Shown here: one piece after another, positions 23,964 through 33,079 of the stretch
How positions within the stretch are numbered: position 1 is the stretch's first letter
Layout of the letters: each line of letters begins with the position of its first letter
DNA from: an uncultured Ectothiorhodospiraceae bacterium
GTDB lineage: Bacteria > Pseudomonadota > Gammaproteobacteria > S012-40
Assembly: GCA_945787125.1 (NCBI GenBank)
Contig: CALZHW010000023.1
Coordinates: forward strand, 1 to 33,079
Length of the DNA stretch: 33,079 nt
Direction: 5' to 3'
Position numbers and translations under genes: made by a program
Notes under the pieces: generated by a model
Told to the model about the DNA's origin: nothing
Seen by the model: the letters and a program-made list of their open reading frames with translations, nothing else
The model's database searches: none

Positions 23964-25973
23964 TTAATTTTCCGAAATTTTAGCACCTTTCAAATTAATA
24001 TTGCCGCTCATTTTTACACTGAGTTCTTTGCCGGTTATTTGTATCTTCCCATCTTTTTTCATGATGATGCTGGATTTCCCACATTTTATCGTGATTTGCT
24101 CACCTGCAATGATATTCAATTTTTTACTAACATTGAGTGAGTCATCTTTGCCTATCTGTGTATTCCGAGTTTGCGCCACTGACAAATCTAACTTGTTACC
24201 GATACTTATTGTCTGATTAGCGCCAATATTGATGCTCTCGTCTTTACCGACAGTTTCATTACGATTATCACCAATATTGATATCTTCATTTTTTCCGACA
24301 TTCTCTGATCGGCTTTGTCCAATAGATATCGTTTCATTTTTGCCGACTGATTCCGTTCTGTTGGCAGTAATTGTTATGGTTTCATCATTACCCACACTCT
24401 CTGAACGATTATTAGAAATCGTAGTGGTTTCATCGTTTTCAACAACATTGTTCTGATCTTTCTCTGCATGAACATAAATCTCTTCACTGCCTTTTTTATC
24501 TTCAAAACGCAGTTCATTATAATTCGAAGTACTTGCTTCTTTGGTTGACCGGGTTTTCCAGCCACTTTGGGTTTTATTCGCTGGCAGTTCATAAGGAGGC
24601 ATGTTTTCCGCGTTGTACACACTACCTGTTACCATGGGCTGATCAGGATTGCCTTCCAAAAAACTAACAATCACTTCATGCCCAATTCTTGGGGTATATA
24701 TTGCACCCCATTGTTTGCCGGCCCACTGCTGCGCCACGCGTAACCAACAAGAACTGTTCTCATCATTCTTTCCTAAACGATCCCAATGAAATTGTACCTT
24801 GATTCGCCCAAACTCATCGACATATATTTCTTCACCAGCAGGTCCGACGACAACGGCCGTTTGGGGGCCCTGGACAAAAGATTTTTGCATGGCTCGTCGA
24901 GGACGAAAAGCCAAGACACTGGGAATACACTCAAAGTCATTATGATATTCACTTGCCCCTGCATCATTCATTTCATAACTGGATTCGCGGGCGTAGTGAC
25001 TAATTGCGGTAATTACATAACTCTTGCCTGTTTCTGATTTAATCTCATGCAAAGCCAAGGTAAATTTACCACCAGCAGAAAATGTTCTATAAGAACCTGA
25101 AGAAATAACTACTTCATGATCAGTTTCTTCTTCCTCTATCCGCATTTTTGTCAGGCCATCGCCATCACCGCGGGTAAGATAAGTACCAGGATAATCGTAT
25201 TGCTCAAATCGGGCAATATCCGGTAAGTCCACAATGGTATCGATGCTGGTACTAATATCAGTGCTCGGCGTTTTAAAATTGTAATCCGTTTGTGAGAATT
25301 TACCGGAAATAATGGCATATTGGTGATCCCATCGAGTCAAATGATCGTCAGCTCGCCCTGCCTCAAAAAAACGTGCCTTGTTTTCCTCACAGTCCTGATA
25401 AGCGTTTGCTGTGTCAGCAATAACCATAGTGTGCTTCCCAGCAACATGGGTAAAATAATAAAAAATTCCTTCCTCTTCCATCAATCGTGAAATAAACTGG
25501 AAATCTGATTCTCGGTATTGCACACAGTACTCACGTGTTCGATATGATCCTGACAGATCAAGCTCAAAATCTGAGTATCCGCGAGAACTAAATACTTTTT
25601 CAATGATGTCTTTTGTTGTGACATTCTGGAAAATTCGACAATCGTGATATAACTTTAGTAAATAAAACCAGGGAACAATTTCGGCTTGATAAATACGATA
25701 ACCATTTTCATGAATCGGTCCAGCAACAAATCGGCTTATATGTCCGTTGATAGTTCGAGTACTTGATCGATCAGACAAAGAGAGTTTTATGTCAACCGTT
25801 TTACCCATTAAATCTTTTGCTTTTAAGCCTTCGTCACCCGAGAGTAACTGCAATTGAAATAGAAAAGGCTTGGAAATATATTCAGAACCGCTAAAACTTT
25901 GTAGCAATAAACTATCTTCGCCTAAAGGTGTGGTAATCGATATTGATTTATCAGCTTGGGTTAATCCACTCAT
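23964..25973 (-). CDS. vgrG: T6SS spike protein VgrG (TssI)
   Basis: The 669-residue protein forms the trimeric tip of the secretion needle. Residues 1-370 resemble phage gp27 (LMGKTVDIKLSL; FQFISRLMEEEGIFYYF). Residues 385-475 are the gp5-like OB fold (VDEFGRIKVQFHWDR; WAGKQWGAIYTPRIGHEVIVSFLEG; PMVTGSVYNAEN). After about residue 500 there is a beta-helical needle made of five 16-residue repeats of the type ESVGKNETISIGQSRS. The C-terminus (KGAKISEN) has no extra enzyme domain, so toxins are probably carried separately. It lies 209 bases after hcp, with a hairpin between. Confidence 0.95.
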   Translation of the reverse strand: MSGLTQADKSISITTPLGEDSLLLQSFSGSEYISKPFLFQLQLLSGDEGLKAKDLMGKTVDIKLSLSDRSSTRTINGHISRFVAGPIHENGYRIYQAEIVPWFYLLKLYHDCRIFQNVTTKDIIEKVFSSRGYSDFELDLSGSYRTREYCVQYRESDFQFISRLMEEEGIFYYFTHVAGKHTMVIADTANAYQDCEENKARFFEAGRADDHLTRWDHQYAIISGKFSQTDYNFKTPSTDISTSIDTIVDLPDIARFEQYDYPGTYLTRGDGDGLTKMRIEEEETDHEVVISSGSYRTFSAGGKFTLALHEIKSETGKSYVITAISHYARESSYEMNDAGASEYHNDFECIPSVLAFRPRRAMQKSFVQGPQTAVVVGPAGEEIYVDEFGRIKVQFHWDRLGKNDENSSCWLRVAQQWAGKQWGAIYTPRIGHEVIVSFLEGNPDQPMVTGSVYNAENMPPYELPANKTQSGWKTRSTKEASTSNYNELRFEDKKGSEEIYVHAEKDQNNVVENDETTTISNNRSESVGNDETITITANRTESVGKNETISIGQSRSENVGKNEDINIGDNRNETVGKDESINIGANQTISIGNKLDLSVAQTRNTQIGKDDSLNVSKKLNIIAGEQITIKCGKSSIIMKKDGKIQITGKELSVKMSGNINLKGAKISEN

Positions 25974-26141
25974 TGTTATTCTCTATTTTATGCAAAGGTA
26001 GTGTTTCTCCATGGTCGTTTCATTACTGCATGGTTAATGATATCTGACGTATGGAGATATAACTGTGAAGTAGCTTACACTGCGGTAAGTAACAGACAAC
26101 CTACCCGTGACTTTTAGGATATTGGTCGAAAATATATAATT

Positions 26142-26172
26142 ACTGATGACGAACCAAGGGTCCGCCATCAGT
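26142..26172 (-). terminator. Hairpin between hcp and vgrG (attenuator-like)
   Basis: Read on the minus strand, ACTGATG and CATCAGT form a 7-bp stem that can extend through two G-T pairs to CG/CG and ACC/GGT. It starts about 11 bases after the hcp stop and is followed by AATTATATATTTT. A partial terminator here would let hcp be expressed above vgrG, a usual need in T6SS loci. Confidence 0.5.
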
Positions 26173-26182
26173 GACTTACTGG

Positions 26183-26659
26183 CTAGATTTTTGTGCCTTT
26201 CATCAAATCATAACCCGCAGGGATTGGCGAACTTGCTTTACCTGAATCGTCATAAGGAATAAACTTCATTTCCATTTTAGTAAAACTGAGCGATATGGAT
26301 TCACTAGGTCGATCACCACCTGAGCTAACCGAATAACCAGAAATCATACAATCTTCCAGGGTGTATTCCATATAGGTTTGGATTTGATCAGAACCCGTGG
26401 TACATAAATTAATCTTTACCACTTTTCCTTTTCCAATACACGCTTCAGTAAAAATAAGTGGACTGGAAATATCCATCATTTTTGTAACACTCACTTCACT
26501 GATGCTGGGTTTGCTCGCTTCACGATCAGCTGAAGAGCCAATTGAAGAACTGATTGCGCGTCCTACACCCCATTGCAGGGAAGAAATATCTATCCAATCT
26601 TCGTGACCCTTTGCGGTTACCTTGCCTTTAATGCCTTCTATGTTCATATAAATCGCCAT
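26183..26659 (-). CDS. hcp: T6SS tube protein Hcp (TssD)
   Basis: The 158-residue protein starts with ATG at 26659 after AGAGGAAGAG. It begins MAIYMNIEGIKG, contains WIDISSLQWGVGRA and SPLIFTEACIGK, and ends in a strand-rich IPAGYDLMKGTKI. This is the Hcp1 family that stacks as hexamer rings into the needle tube and also carries effectors. There is no C-terminal extension. It is placed between clpV (43 bases upstream) and vgrG. Confidence 0.95.
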   Translation of the reverse strand: MAIYMNIEGIKGKVTAKGHEDWIDISSLQWGVGRAISSSIGSSADREASKPSISEVSVTKMMDISSPLIFTEACIGKGKVVKINLCTTGSDQIQTYMEYTLEDCMISGYSVSSGGDRPSESISLSFTKMEMKFIPYDDSGKASSPIPAGYDLMKGTKI

Positions 26660-26702
26660 CGTTCACTCTTCCTCTTTAATAGTTAATAATTACTTCATTA
26701 CA

Positions 26703-29366
26703 TTAAGAAATATCTACTGATATTTCACCATCCTTATCGATGCCAATAGCAACATTTTTAATATGTTGGCCCTCGGCCATACGTCCAAGAAATTCTGCCG
26801 ATAATTGCGGTAACATCCCGTTTTCAAGAATATGATCAATATTTCGAGCACCGGTATCCACCTCAGTACACCGATCAGCGATAGCTTGTTGCAACTCATC
26901 GCTATAAATCATTTCTGCGTCATAATTCTGTTTCACCCGTTTAACAATTTTATTCATTTTCAATCGAATAATCGAAGCTAATGCTTCATCGAACAACGGG
27001 AAAAAGGGAATCACATTGACCCGGCCTAGAAAAGCCGGTTTAAAATAACTCAACAAATCATCATGAATTGCTTCCAACAACCCATCTTTATCAGGCATTG
27101 TTTCCGGATCTGCACACAACTTCATGATGGTGTCCGTGCCCAGGTTAGATGTCATGACAATCGTTGAATTTTTAAAATCTATATCCCGCCCTTCGCCATC
27201 TTTCATCGTACCTTTATCAAATACTTGATAAAAAATATCTTGTACACCGTTATGGGCTTTCTCCATTTCATCCAATAAAATCACACTATAAGGCTTACGC
27301 CGAACAGCTTCAGTCAGCACGCCGCCTTCACCATAACCGACATATCCAGGCGGCGATCCCATAAGTAGCGACACTTTGTGTTCTTCCTTGAATTCGGACA
27401 TATTGATGGTGGTCAGGTTTTGTTCGCCACCATAAAGCAAATCCGCAAGAACCAAACCTGTTTCCGTCTTGCCCACGCCGCTGGTGCCTACGAATAAAAA
27501 TACACCATTAGGTTTGTTCGGATCGGTGAGTTTTGCGCGGGAGGTATGAATATTTTTAGTGATGATATCTAATGCATGATCCTGACCGATAACTCGTTGC
27601 TTCATACTGTCTTTTAAATCCAGAACTGAGCGTACTTCATCAGCTACCATGCGCCCAACGGGAATACCAGTCCAACCGGCGATAACACCAGCCACTGCTT
27701 GTGCATCGACACAAACATACATCAAGGGATTTTCTCCCTGCACCGCTGCCAATTCTGTATCCATTATTGCAAGTTGTTGTTTCAGGTCGGAACGTTCAGC
27801 ATCAGTCAATGATTTACTATCAGTTTCTGGCCCATTGATGACTTGCAGTTTGTCACGCAAAACTGAGTATCGTGATATTAAATCTCGTTCTTTTTCCCAT
27901 TGTGAATTCAATTCTGCCAATTCATCCATGGCCTGTTGCTTTGCTTGCTCGGCCTCTGCCAGCTTTTTTTCATGTTGGGTACCGGTTTCCATTTCCCGTT
28001 GCATAACCGCGATAACAATATCCAATTGTTTAATTTGATTACTACGATCTTCAATCGAAGCCGGAATCGCACTTTGACTAATCGCAACTTTGGCACAGGC
28101 GGTATCCAAAACACTGACACATTTATCCGGCATTTGACGGTCGGGAATATAACGATGTGAAAGTACCACAGACTCAATGACGCCTTCATCCAGGATACGC
28201 ACGTTATGATGTTTTTCCAGTGTAGCCACTAAACCACGCATCATATCGATTGCTGATTTCTCACTGGGTTCTTCAACTTTGACCACTTGAAATCGACGCG
28301 TTAATGCCGGATCTTTTTCAAAATATTTTTTGTATTCCGCCCATGTGGTTGCTGCCACAGTACGTAACTCACCGCGAGCCAGTGCAGGTTTGAGTAAATT
28401 TGCAGCGTCGCCTTGACCGGCCTGACCGCCGGCACCAATTAATGTGTGAGCTTCGTCGATAAAAATGATGATGGGTGTAGCTGAGGATTTCACCTCGTCA
28501 ATAACCGCGCGCAATCGATTTTCAAATTCTCCTTTAACCCCTGCACCGGCTTGCAATAAACCGAGATCTAACGAGCGAATAGTGACATTTTTCATTGATG
28601 GCGGTACATCGCCTTGGGCAATTCTCAGGGCAAATCCCTCCACAACAGCCGTTTTACCCACACCGGCTTCGCCGGTTAAAATAGGATTGTTTTGACGTCG
28701 TCTGGAGATAATGTCGATGATTTGACGGACTTCAGCTTCTCGACCCAATACCGGATCAATTTCGCCCAGACGCGCTCTCTCTGTGAGATCAATTGTAAAC
28801 TGATCAAGTGCGGGTGTTTTACCCCCCGGTTTTGCAACGGTACCAGCGGCCTGCCCTGCGACTGCTTGCAAACCTGAATCCTGCTGAGTTTCACTGGAAT
28901 TCGAAACAATGCCAAGAAACTCTTTACGCATGGCTTGTGGATTGATTTTTTCAAACTCTTTCGATAAAGCATGGGCGAATCGCGCTAAATCTGCATCGTT
29001 CAATAATGCACACAGCAAATGGCCTGATCTTATTTTTGTTTCGCCATAATCTAACGACGCTAGCACCCAGGCTTCCCGGGCAACATCAATCATTCGCGGC
29101 GATAAGGAGGGTGGCCGGGCGTTACCTGTTTTAAAACCATCAAGACATCGCGTTAAATCGCTGGAAAGGCGGGGAATATCAATATCATATTGTCGCAACA
29201 GCGCTTCAATATCGGTATCGGACGGTTCTATCAGCTTAATCAGCCAATGTTCAATTTCAACATCATAATGCGTCCGGGACAGACACAAACCCGTCGCTGC
29301 TTCCAAGGCACTTCGAGAAGTGGTGTTCAATTTGCTGATGAGCGTTCTTAAATCTATCTGAAGCAT
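26703..29366 (-). CDS. tssH: T6SS sheath-recycling ATPase ClpV (TssH)
   Basis: The 887-residue AAA+ disaggregase disassembles the contracted sheath. An N-terminal Clp-N domain (1-150; RSGHLLCALL) is followed by the first ATPase domain with Walker A GEAGVGKT (about 231-238) and Walker B IIFIDEAH (about 303). A coiled-coil middle part (about 430-530) comes next. The second ATPase domain has Walker A GTSGVGKT (about 627) and Walker B VILLDEMEKAH (about 695). The FKEEHKVSLLMGSPPGYVGYGEGG pore/loop region supports ClpV rather than ClpB, as do the T6SS neighbours. It lies 149 bases after tssG. Confidence 0.96.
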   Translation of the reverse strand: MLQIDLRTLISKLNTTSRSALEAATGLCLSRTHYDVEIEHWLIKLIEPSDTDIEALLRQYDIDIPRLSSDLTRCLDGFKTGNARPPSLSPRMIDVAREAWVLASLDYGETKIRSGHLLCALLNDADLARFAHALSKEFEKINPQAMRKEFLGIVSNSSETQQDSGLQAVAGQAAGTVAKPGGKTPALDQFTIDLTERARLGEIDPVLGREAEVRQIIDIISRRRQNNPILTGEAGVGKTAVVEGFALRIAQGDVPPSMKNVTIRSLDLGLLQAGAGVKGEFENRLRAVIDEVKSSATPIIIFIDEAHTLIGAGGQAGQGDAANLLKPALARGELRTVAATTWAEYKKYFEKDPALTRRFQVVKVEEPSEKSAIDMMRGLVATLEKHHNVRILDEGVIESVVLSHRYIPDRQMPDKCVSVLDTACAKVAISQSAIPASIEDRSNQIKQLDIVIAVMQREMETGTQHEKKLAEAEQAKQQAMDELAELNSQWEKERDLISRYSVLRDKLQVINGPETDSKSLTDAERSDLKQQLAIMDTELAAVQGENPLMYVCVDAQAVAGVIAGWTGIPVGRMVADEVRSVLDLKDSMKQRVIGQDHALDIITKNIHTSRAKLTDPNKPNGVFLFVGTSGVGKTETGLVLADLLYGGEQNLTTINMSEFKEEHKVSLLMGSPPGYVGYGEGGVLTEAVRRKPYSVILLDEMEKAHNGVQDIFYQVFDKGTMKDGEGRDIDFKNSTIVMTSNLGTDTIMKLCADPETMPDKDGLLEAIHDDLLSYFKPAFLGRVNVIPFFPLFDEALASIIRLKMNKIVKRVKQNYDAEMIYSDELQQAIADRCTEVDTGARNIDHILENGMLPQLSAEFLGRMAEGQHIKNVAIGIDKDGEISVDIS

Positions 29367-29515
29367 GTGGATTCCCTGTTTATTTATGCTAAGTTTAACT
29401 CTAGATTTGTGATTTTTGTGTGACGCATGTCACTGAATGAAACAATTTTCATCGTCTCTGGCTACTCATTTGGCAAATATCATGAATAGTCTATGACAAC
29501 TAAATTTAATGGATA

Positions 29516-30613
29516 TTAATTTTCATGACAACAAACCGTAACAAACTCTCCGGCCTCATGTTGCTTATCACTCGCTAGCCAGGTATTCCAACCCAAATTA
29601 AATAATGAAGGGTTTGGTTCGGACAAATACCAGCTGCTTATCGCACCTGGCTGAAGTTTATATTTAAGATCGAAATCAAAATTTTTCCCGACAAACAACT
29701 GAGTGTATCGCAGCAAGGATTTTTGTTTGGCTGATCCCGGCTTAAACTCCTGATATTCTTGTTCGCTTAACGGACCAATTTCTAATTCAAATTTCCCTTC
29801 AACAGTAAAACAACGTTCACCGATGACCATATCGACACCCAAGCAATTGTTTTTACCTTTTCTTGGAAAGAATGGTAATTGCGTTCGATCATCCTCCAAC
29901 AAGGGTAACCATTCACCAATAAATTGATTGACCACTACTGGCACACCTAAATATTCCGTTAAGCTAGACTGTAAAGCAGAAGCTGATCGTCGGGGGCCGG
30001 AAAAGAATCCCGCATAATAGATTAATTCTTCTTGATTAAAATCAGCATCATTCTTAAATCGTTTACTATCAAATCCAAGTATGGCTCCCAATGCCTGGGT
30101 AAAAGGATCATCGCCTTGCTGATACAAGGCATGCCGCTCGTAGCTAATGGGTAATCGATATTTTTCCCATGCACGGTAGAAAAGAGAAATTGAACGATTG
30201 TCAAACAGATCTAAAAAATCTTTTAGGGCGGTATCTTTTTCGCGCTGACGTAATAATTCCACTTCGGTAATATAAGCAGGTAATACGCCACTGGAGCCAC
30301 TAAGTCCCATAAAGGCAACTTGCATATCAGCCATAGTTTGATTGGCATCTGCAACAGGATCAATATCTGGCTCAGCGAGATCAATTTTAACAATCTCATT
30401 GCTTTGAAAACTGAGTGATGGCGGCACGGAAAAACGCACTGCCTCGCGATTTACCGTTAGATCATGGCCCACCGGGTTTTTATTTTTCGCAGGTGAATAT
30501 TGACCAACAACACCTTGCAATAAACGTGTTGCTTGAAAAAAACTAAATTTATGTCCTTCAGTGAAAAGCTTTTCGCTTACAGAAGAACTTTTTCTCCGCT
30601 TCTTGGTGGCCAT
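29516..30613 (-). CDS. tssG: T6SS baseplate protein TssG
   Basis: The 365-residue cytoplasmic baseplate component pairs with TssF in the wedge. Family marks are EGHKFSFFQATRLLQ near the N-terminus, VRFSVPPSLSF, FMGLSGSSGVLPAYITE, YYAGFFSGPRRSASALQSSL and LGVPVVVNQFIGEWLPL. ATG 30613 lies within tssF, overlapping its end by 37 bases, so translation is coupled; no independent SD is seen. It ends before a 149-base gap to clpV. Confidence 0.95.
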   Translation of the reverse strand: MATKKRRKSSSVSEKLFTEGHKFSFFQATRLLQGVVGQYSPAKNKNPVGHDLTVNREAVRFSVPPSLSFQSNEIVKIDLAEPDIDPVADANQTMADMQVAFMGLSGSSGVLPAYITEVELLRQREKDTALKDFLDLFDNRSISLFYRAWEKYRLPISYERHALYQQGDDPFTQALGAILGFDSKRFKNDADFNQEELIYYAGFFSGPRRSASALQSSLTEYLGVPVVVNQFIGEWLPLLEDDRTQLPFFPRKGKNNCLGVDMVIGERCFTVEGKFELEIGPLSEQEYQEFKPGSAKQKSLLRYTQLFVGKNFDFDLKYKLQPGAISSWYLSEPNPSLFNLGWNTWLASDKQHEAGEFVTVCCHEN

Positions 30614-32421
30614 TTTTTCACTGCTATAGGGCTACGTTTTCGTTTAAGAACCATTTTGGTAAATGAATTAATTGGGGCATATAAAGCAAAAAAGTGTTCC
30701 AGCACACTGGCAAACAAGTACAAACCCTGCCCTTCAAATCGATTTTCATCCAATGTGACGGTAATTTCCAAACCACGACAAAGCGCGCTAATGCCTTTAT
30801 CTCGAATACGCGACATCACTTGTTTCGATTCAATAGCCACCAGCCCTTCAATAATGTTCTGGCTGGAGGGAGAATTATCGAAGTTATACAACGTTAAAAT
30901 TTCTTTCAATATTTCAATGCCCTGTTCAGAATCCGTAATCGATAAATGATTCAGATTCAAATGCGATATCAAACGCCAGCGGGTATTGCCTTGCAATTCT
31001 ATCCGCCGGGTTTTGGTAGGTGCTGTCAAACAATTAATTTTTTCCAACGGCGCATTACCTTCACCCAATTGCAATCGAGGCTGCCCTCCACCGAATGGTA
31101 ATCTGCCCGGTAAATCTCGATTGCTGCAGGTGGTTTTCACATTCAATACCCAGTTATCGGGGGTATCCTGTTTGAAATCAAGGTTAACCAATGAAATGTG
31201 CATTTCGGTTCCTTCATCCATTTCATCGGTATGACTGTTATTTGCTGCTCGTCTCTCAGCATGCCAATAGGCAATGCTTTTTGATTGATTCGCATAATGA
31301 TTAAAACCATAAAATGGCCGATAAGTAACGCTCTTACCTTCTGGGGAAACCCCTTCCACTTCATCAATCGAATAAATTTCCTTCGCTAGCAGTCGTCGGG
31401 AGTCTGGTACTAAATGATAGTCTTCATGTTTATGATCAAGAGTGATAGATTCTGCGTATTGGGAAAACAAATTTGTCACCGGACTACAGCCCAATAGAAA
31501 ATTGTCTTTGCTAATGCTACTCTCTATCTCTGCAAAGCTATCCTTGATATACAAATAAATTTCAATCTCACGGCCTTTATTGGCAAAGACATTTTGACCG
31601 AGCCCGGTAATTCGAAAAAAATTAAATTTTTCTGGGAAGACAAAATACTCAGTTAACAGTCGATACGCCAGCAGTGACCGTGCAGGATAAGGCAATACAC
31701 CGTCATCTTCTGAAAAACCCAGTGTTTGCACAACATCTGGATCAAGAAATACGGCATTCGAATCTGTGTGAGATTCTGCCACGGCGACCGCTACAGTATG
31801 ATTAAAAAGCATTTCATATAGTTTTGATACCTCACTACCCTGGCCCTGCAGATAAAACGCCAATTCTTTAGGCGCTAATTCATCAAATCGCATATCTTCA
31901 TTACGACAACGTAATTTCAAACGAACAACACCAATGGCGTTAAAATGCTTGGCTAACAAAGGTGCCTGATAAGAACCGCGAACAATTTCTGCTTTTATAA
32001 CTTCAATCGGCCATAACGTCACGGGATATGCAGTTCGAAACTTGCACGGTTCGCCATCAACCGCTTCGCTTTCCAGATTTGCACCTTTAGCAATCGTATA
32101 TTCCGCTGTCATATCCGGGGTTGAAATAAATTGCACAATGGACATGGAAGGAATTGGCGATAAATAATGTGGATATAATACCTCGAGCATTGACTTGCTC
32201 ATTTCAGGGAAATCATCGTCGAGTTTTTTTCGAATTCGGGCGTTTAAATAAGCAAATGACTCGATCAAACGAGATACATGTGGGTCTTCTATACTGTCTT
32301 TACTAATCCGCAAACGACCAGCAACTTTGGGATTTTCTTCAGCAAACTCAGCCGCAGAGCGACGAATATAATTCAGCTCTTTGTTATAAAACTTTATTAG
32401 ATCGTCATCCACTGTTAACAT
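30577..32421 (-). CDS. tssF: T6SS baseplate protein TssF
   Basis: The 614-residue protein is of normal family length and has its marks: YNKELNYIRRSAAEFAEENPKVAGRL at the N-terminus, DPHVSRLIESFAYLNARI, and YPHYLSPIPSMSIVQF. The C-terminal part includes LPGRLPFGGGQP and GRGLEI-type segments (CRGLEITVTLDENRFEG). It is a cytoplasmic wedge scaffold. The start (ATG 32421) overlaps the tssE end by 17 bases. The last ~25 residues are basic (KRKRSPIAVKKWPPR). Confidence 0.96.
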   Translation of the reverse strand: MLTVDDDLIKFYNKELNYIRRSAAEFAEENPKVAGRLRISKDSIEDPHVSRLIESFAYLNARIRKKLDDDFPEMSKSMLEVLYPHYLSPIPSMSIVQFISTPDMTAEYTIAKGANLESEAVDGEPCKFRTAYPVTLWPIEVIKAEIVRGSYQAPLLAKHFNAIGVVRLKLRCRNEDMRFDELAPKELAFYLQGQGSEVSKLYEMLFNHTVAVAVAESHTDSNAVFLDPDVVQTLGFSEDDGVLPYPARSLLAYRLLTEYFVFPEKFNFFRITGLGQNVFANKGREIEIYLYIKDSFAEIESSISKDNFLLGCSPVTNLFSQYAESITLDHKHEDYHLVPDSRRLLAKEIYSIDEVEGVSPEGKSVTYRPFYGFNHYANQSKSIAYWHAERRAANNSHTDEMDEGTEMHISLVNLDFKQDTPDNWVLNVKTTCSNRDLPGRLPFGGGQPRLQLGEGNAPLEKINCLTAPTKTRRIELQGNTRWRLISHLNLNHLSITDSEQGIEILKEILTLYNFDNSPSSQNIIEGLVAIESKQVMSRIRDKGISALCRGLEITVTLDENRFEGQGLYLFASVLEHFFALYAPINSFTKMVLKRKRSPIAVKKWPPRSGEKVLL

Positions 32422-32902
32422 CCTTCACTTCAAAAGTACGTGAAACCGGTTCCATTATTGAATCAAATACTACAGGTTTAACCGCCGGCTCTACTTTCAA
32501 TATGCCATCTATTCTAAAATGAAACGTTCTATCCATGGATTCGCTTTCATCAATGACGGTAATTTTAACCGACTTTAACCGGGTTTCATTTTTCAATATT
32601 ATTCTTTCAATGAGCGAAGCGAACTTTACCCGCTCGTCATCAACATCAAGATTCACCCCGGTATAATCCGGAATGCCATAATTTATGACGGTATCTTCCA
32701 GCTGTTGCCATTTTTTAGGCAACGATATACAGGGTCGACGACTATTCAGTAAAAATTCCAAGTCTCGCCTAACCGATTCTCGAAGTTCTTTAATCACTTG
32801 CCCACGACTGACTTGCCCCTCCGTGTTGCTCGAAGGATTATAATCCAGCAATCGATCAAATATAGAAGGCGTTAATGCCTGTGTAGAAGAATTCTTTGCC
32901 AT
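32405..32902 (-). CDS. tssE: T6SS baseplate protein TssE (gp25-like)
   Basis: The 165-residue protein is homologous to phage baseplate lysozyme-like gp25. It starts LTPSIFDRLLDY, has RRDLEFLLNSRRPC in the middle and INYGIPDYTG, then the gp25 pattern ASLIERIILKNETRLKSVKITV. The ATG at 32902 is preceded by only AGG at 3 bases and then by the end of repeat C, so its original leader was replaced by the repeat. Codons upstream of the ATG remain open into the repeat, but no earlier start codon is seen. It is the first T6SS gene in the window on this strand. Confidence 0.94.
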   Translation of the reverse strand: MAKNSSTQALTPSIFDRLLDYNPSSNTEGQVSRGQVIKELRESVRRDLEFLLNSRRPCISLPKKWQQLEDTVINYGIPDYTGVNLDVDDERVKFASLIERIILKNETRLKSVKITVIDESESMDRTFHFRIDGILKVEPAVKPVVFDSIMEPVSRTFEVKDVNSG

Positions 32903-32905
32903 TAT

Positions 32906-33079
32906 CCTAGATTCCGCAGTTGAACGTTTACAGGTAAATATAACATTATGAATTTATTAAATATATCCGCTGCATCGCAGTTCACCCTTTCGGTGACTCA
33001 CTGCAACCTGTATTGCACGACCTTTTGCACTGAATTGCGTAATGAAATATTTCCCAAAGGGAACAACCATTTGGGAAAT
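32906..33079. repeat. MITE-like element, family C, copy 2 (cut by window end)
   Basis: It begins CCTAGATTCCGCAGTTGAAC and matches the reverse complement of copy 1 (5754-5992), ending in the second arm of the same long hairpin at the window edge. Its flank AATTGCGTAATGAAAT corresponds to the other side of the copy 1 hairpin, so the arms are more symmetric here. An AT-rich stretch (about 32935-32972) could act as an outward promoter toward tssE, but this is only suggested by composition. Confidence 0.82.

Noticed and set aside
23964..26659. Prophage tail genes
   Set aside because: VgrG and Hcp resemble phage spike and tube, but ClpV, TssF, TssG and TssE beside them show a T6SS.

Overview
The window looks like part of a gammaproteobacterial chromosome of moderate, slightly AT-rich composition. 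The evidence is ArfB and YfcH homologues that follow the Escherichia coli proteins closely, a CPXCG cysteine-rich protein, a CzcCBA-type efflux operon and a type VI secretion (T6SS) locus. I cannot name the genus. No rRNA, tRNA, CRISPR array or complete transposase gene was seen.

Left part (1-7200): an incomplete FAD-dependent dehydrogenase on the minus strand; a 0.7 kb spacer filled by two repeat elements; a secreted lytic transglycosylase; a minus-strand pair made of a TTG-started CPXCG protein and the ribosome-rescue hydrolase arfB; a START-like exported protein; and an Old Yellow Enzyme family reductase. Middle part (7370-15010): a CDGSH/glutamate-synthase fusion; a minus-strand operon of a 54-aa membrane protein, an XpaC-like protein and a TelA-like protein; an exported coiled-coil protein; a cold-shock protein; a Tat-type exported MsrB; a 46-aa membrane protein ending at a good terminator; and a DUF2461 protein.

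Metal efflux block (15250-21850): a His-rich membrane protein followed by a tightly packed czcC-czcB-czcA-like operon. The pump carries the acidic DFG-DGA-VEN signature of Co/Zn/Cd transporters. It is followed by a zinc-peptidase/YfcH gene pair on the same strand.

Right part (23640-32902): a minus-strand T6SS segment in the order tssE, tssF, tssG, tssH(clpV), hcp, vgrG and a small VgrG-linked gene. The sheath (tssBC), baseplate tssK and membrane-complex genes are not in the window and may lie beyond the right edge.

The most unusual property is the density of small dispersed repeats. Five families (here called A to E) occupy most longer spacers. Three have clear terminal inverted repeats like MITEs, and one (C) lies 3 bases from the tssE start codon. 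The window ends inside that same element. The best candidates for undescribed biology are two small membrane-protein genes (one translationally coupled to xpaC/telA), the small gene after vgrG, the two-CDGSH/glutamate-synthase fusion, a structured region before the metal-efflux genes, and the MITE at tssE.
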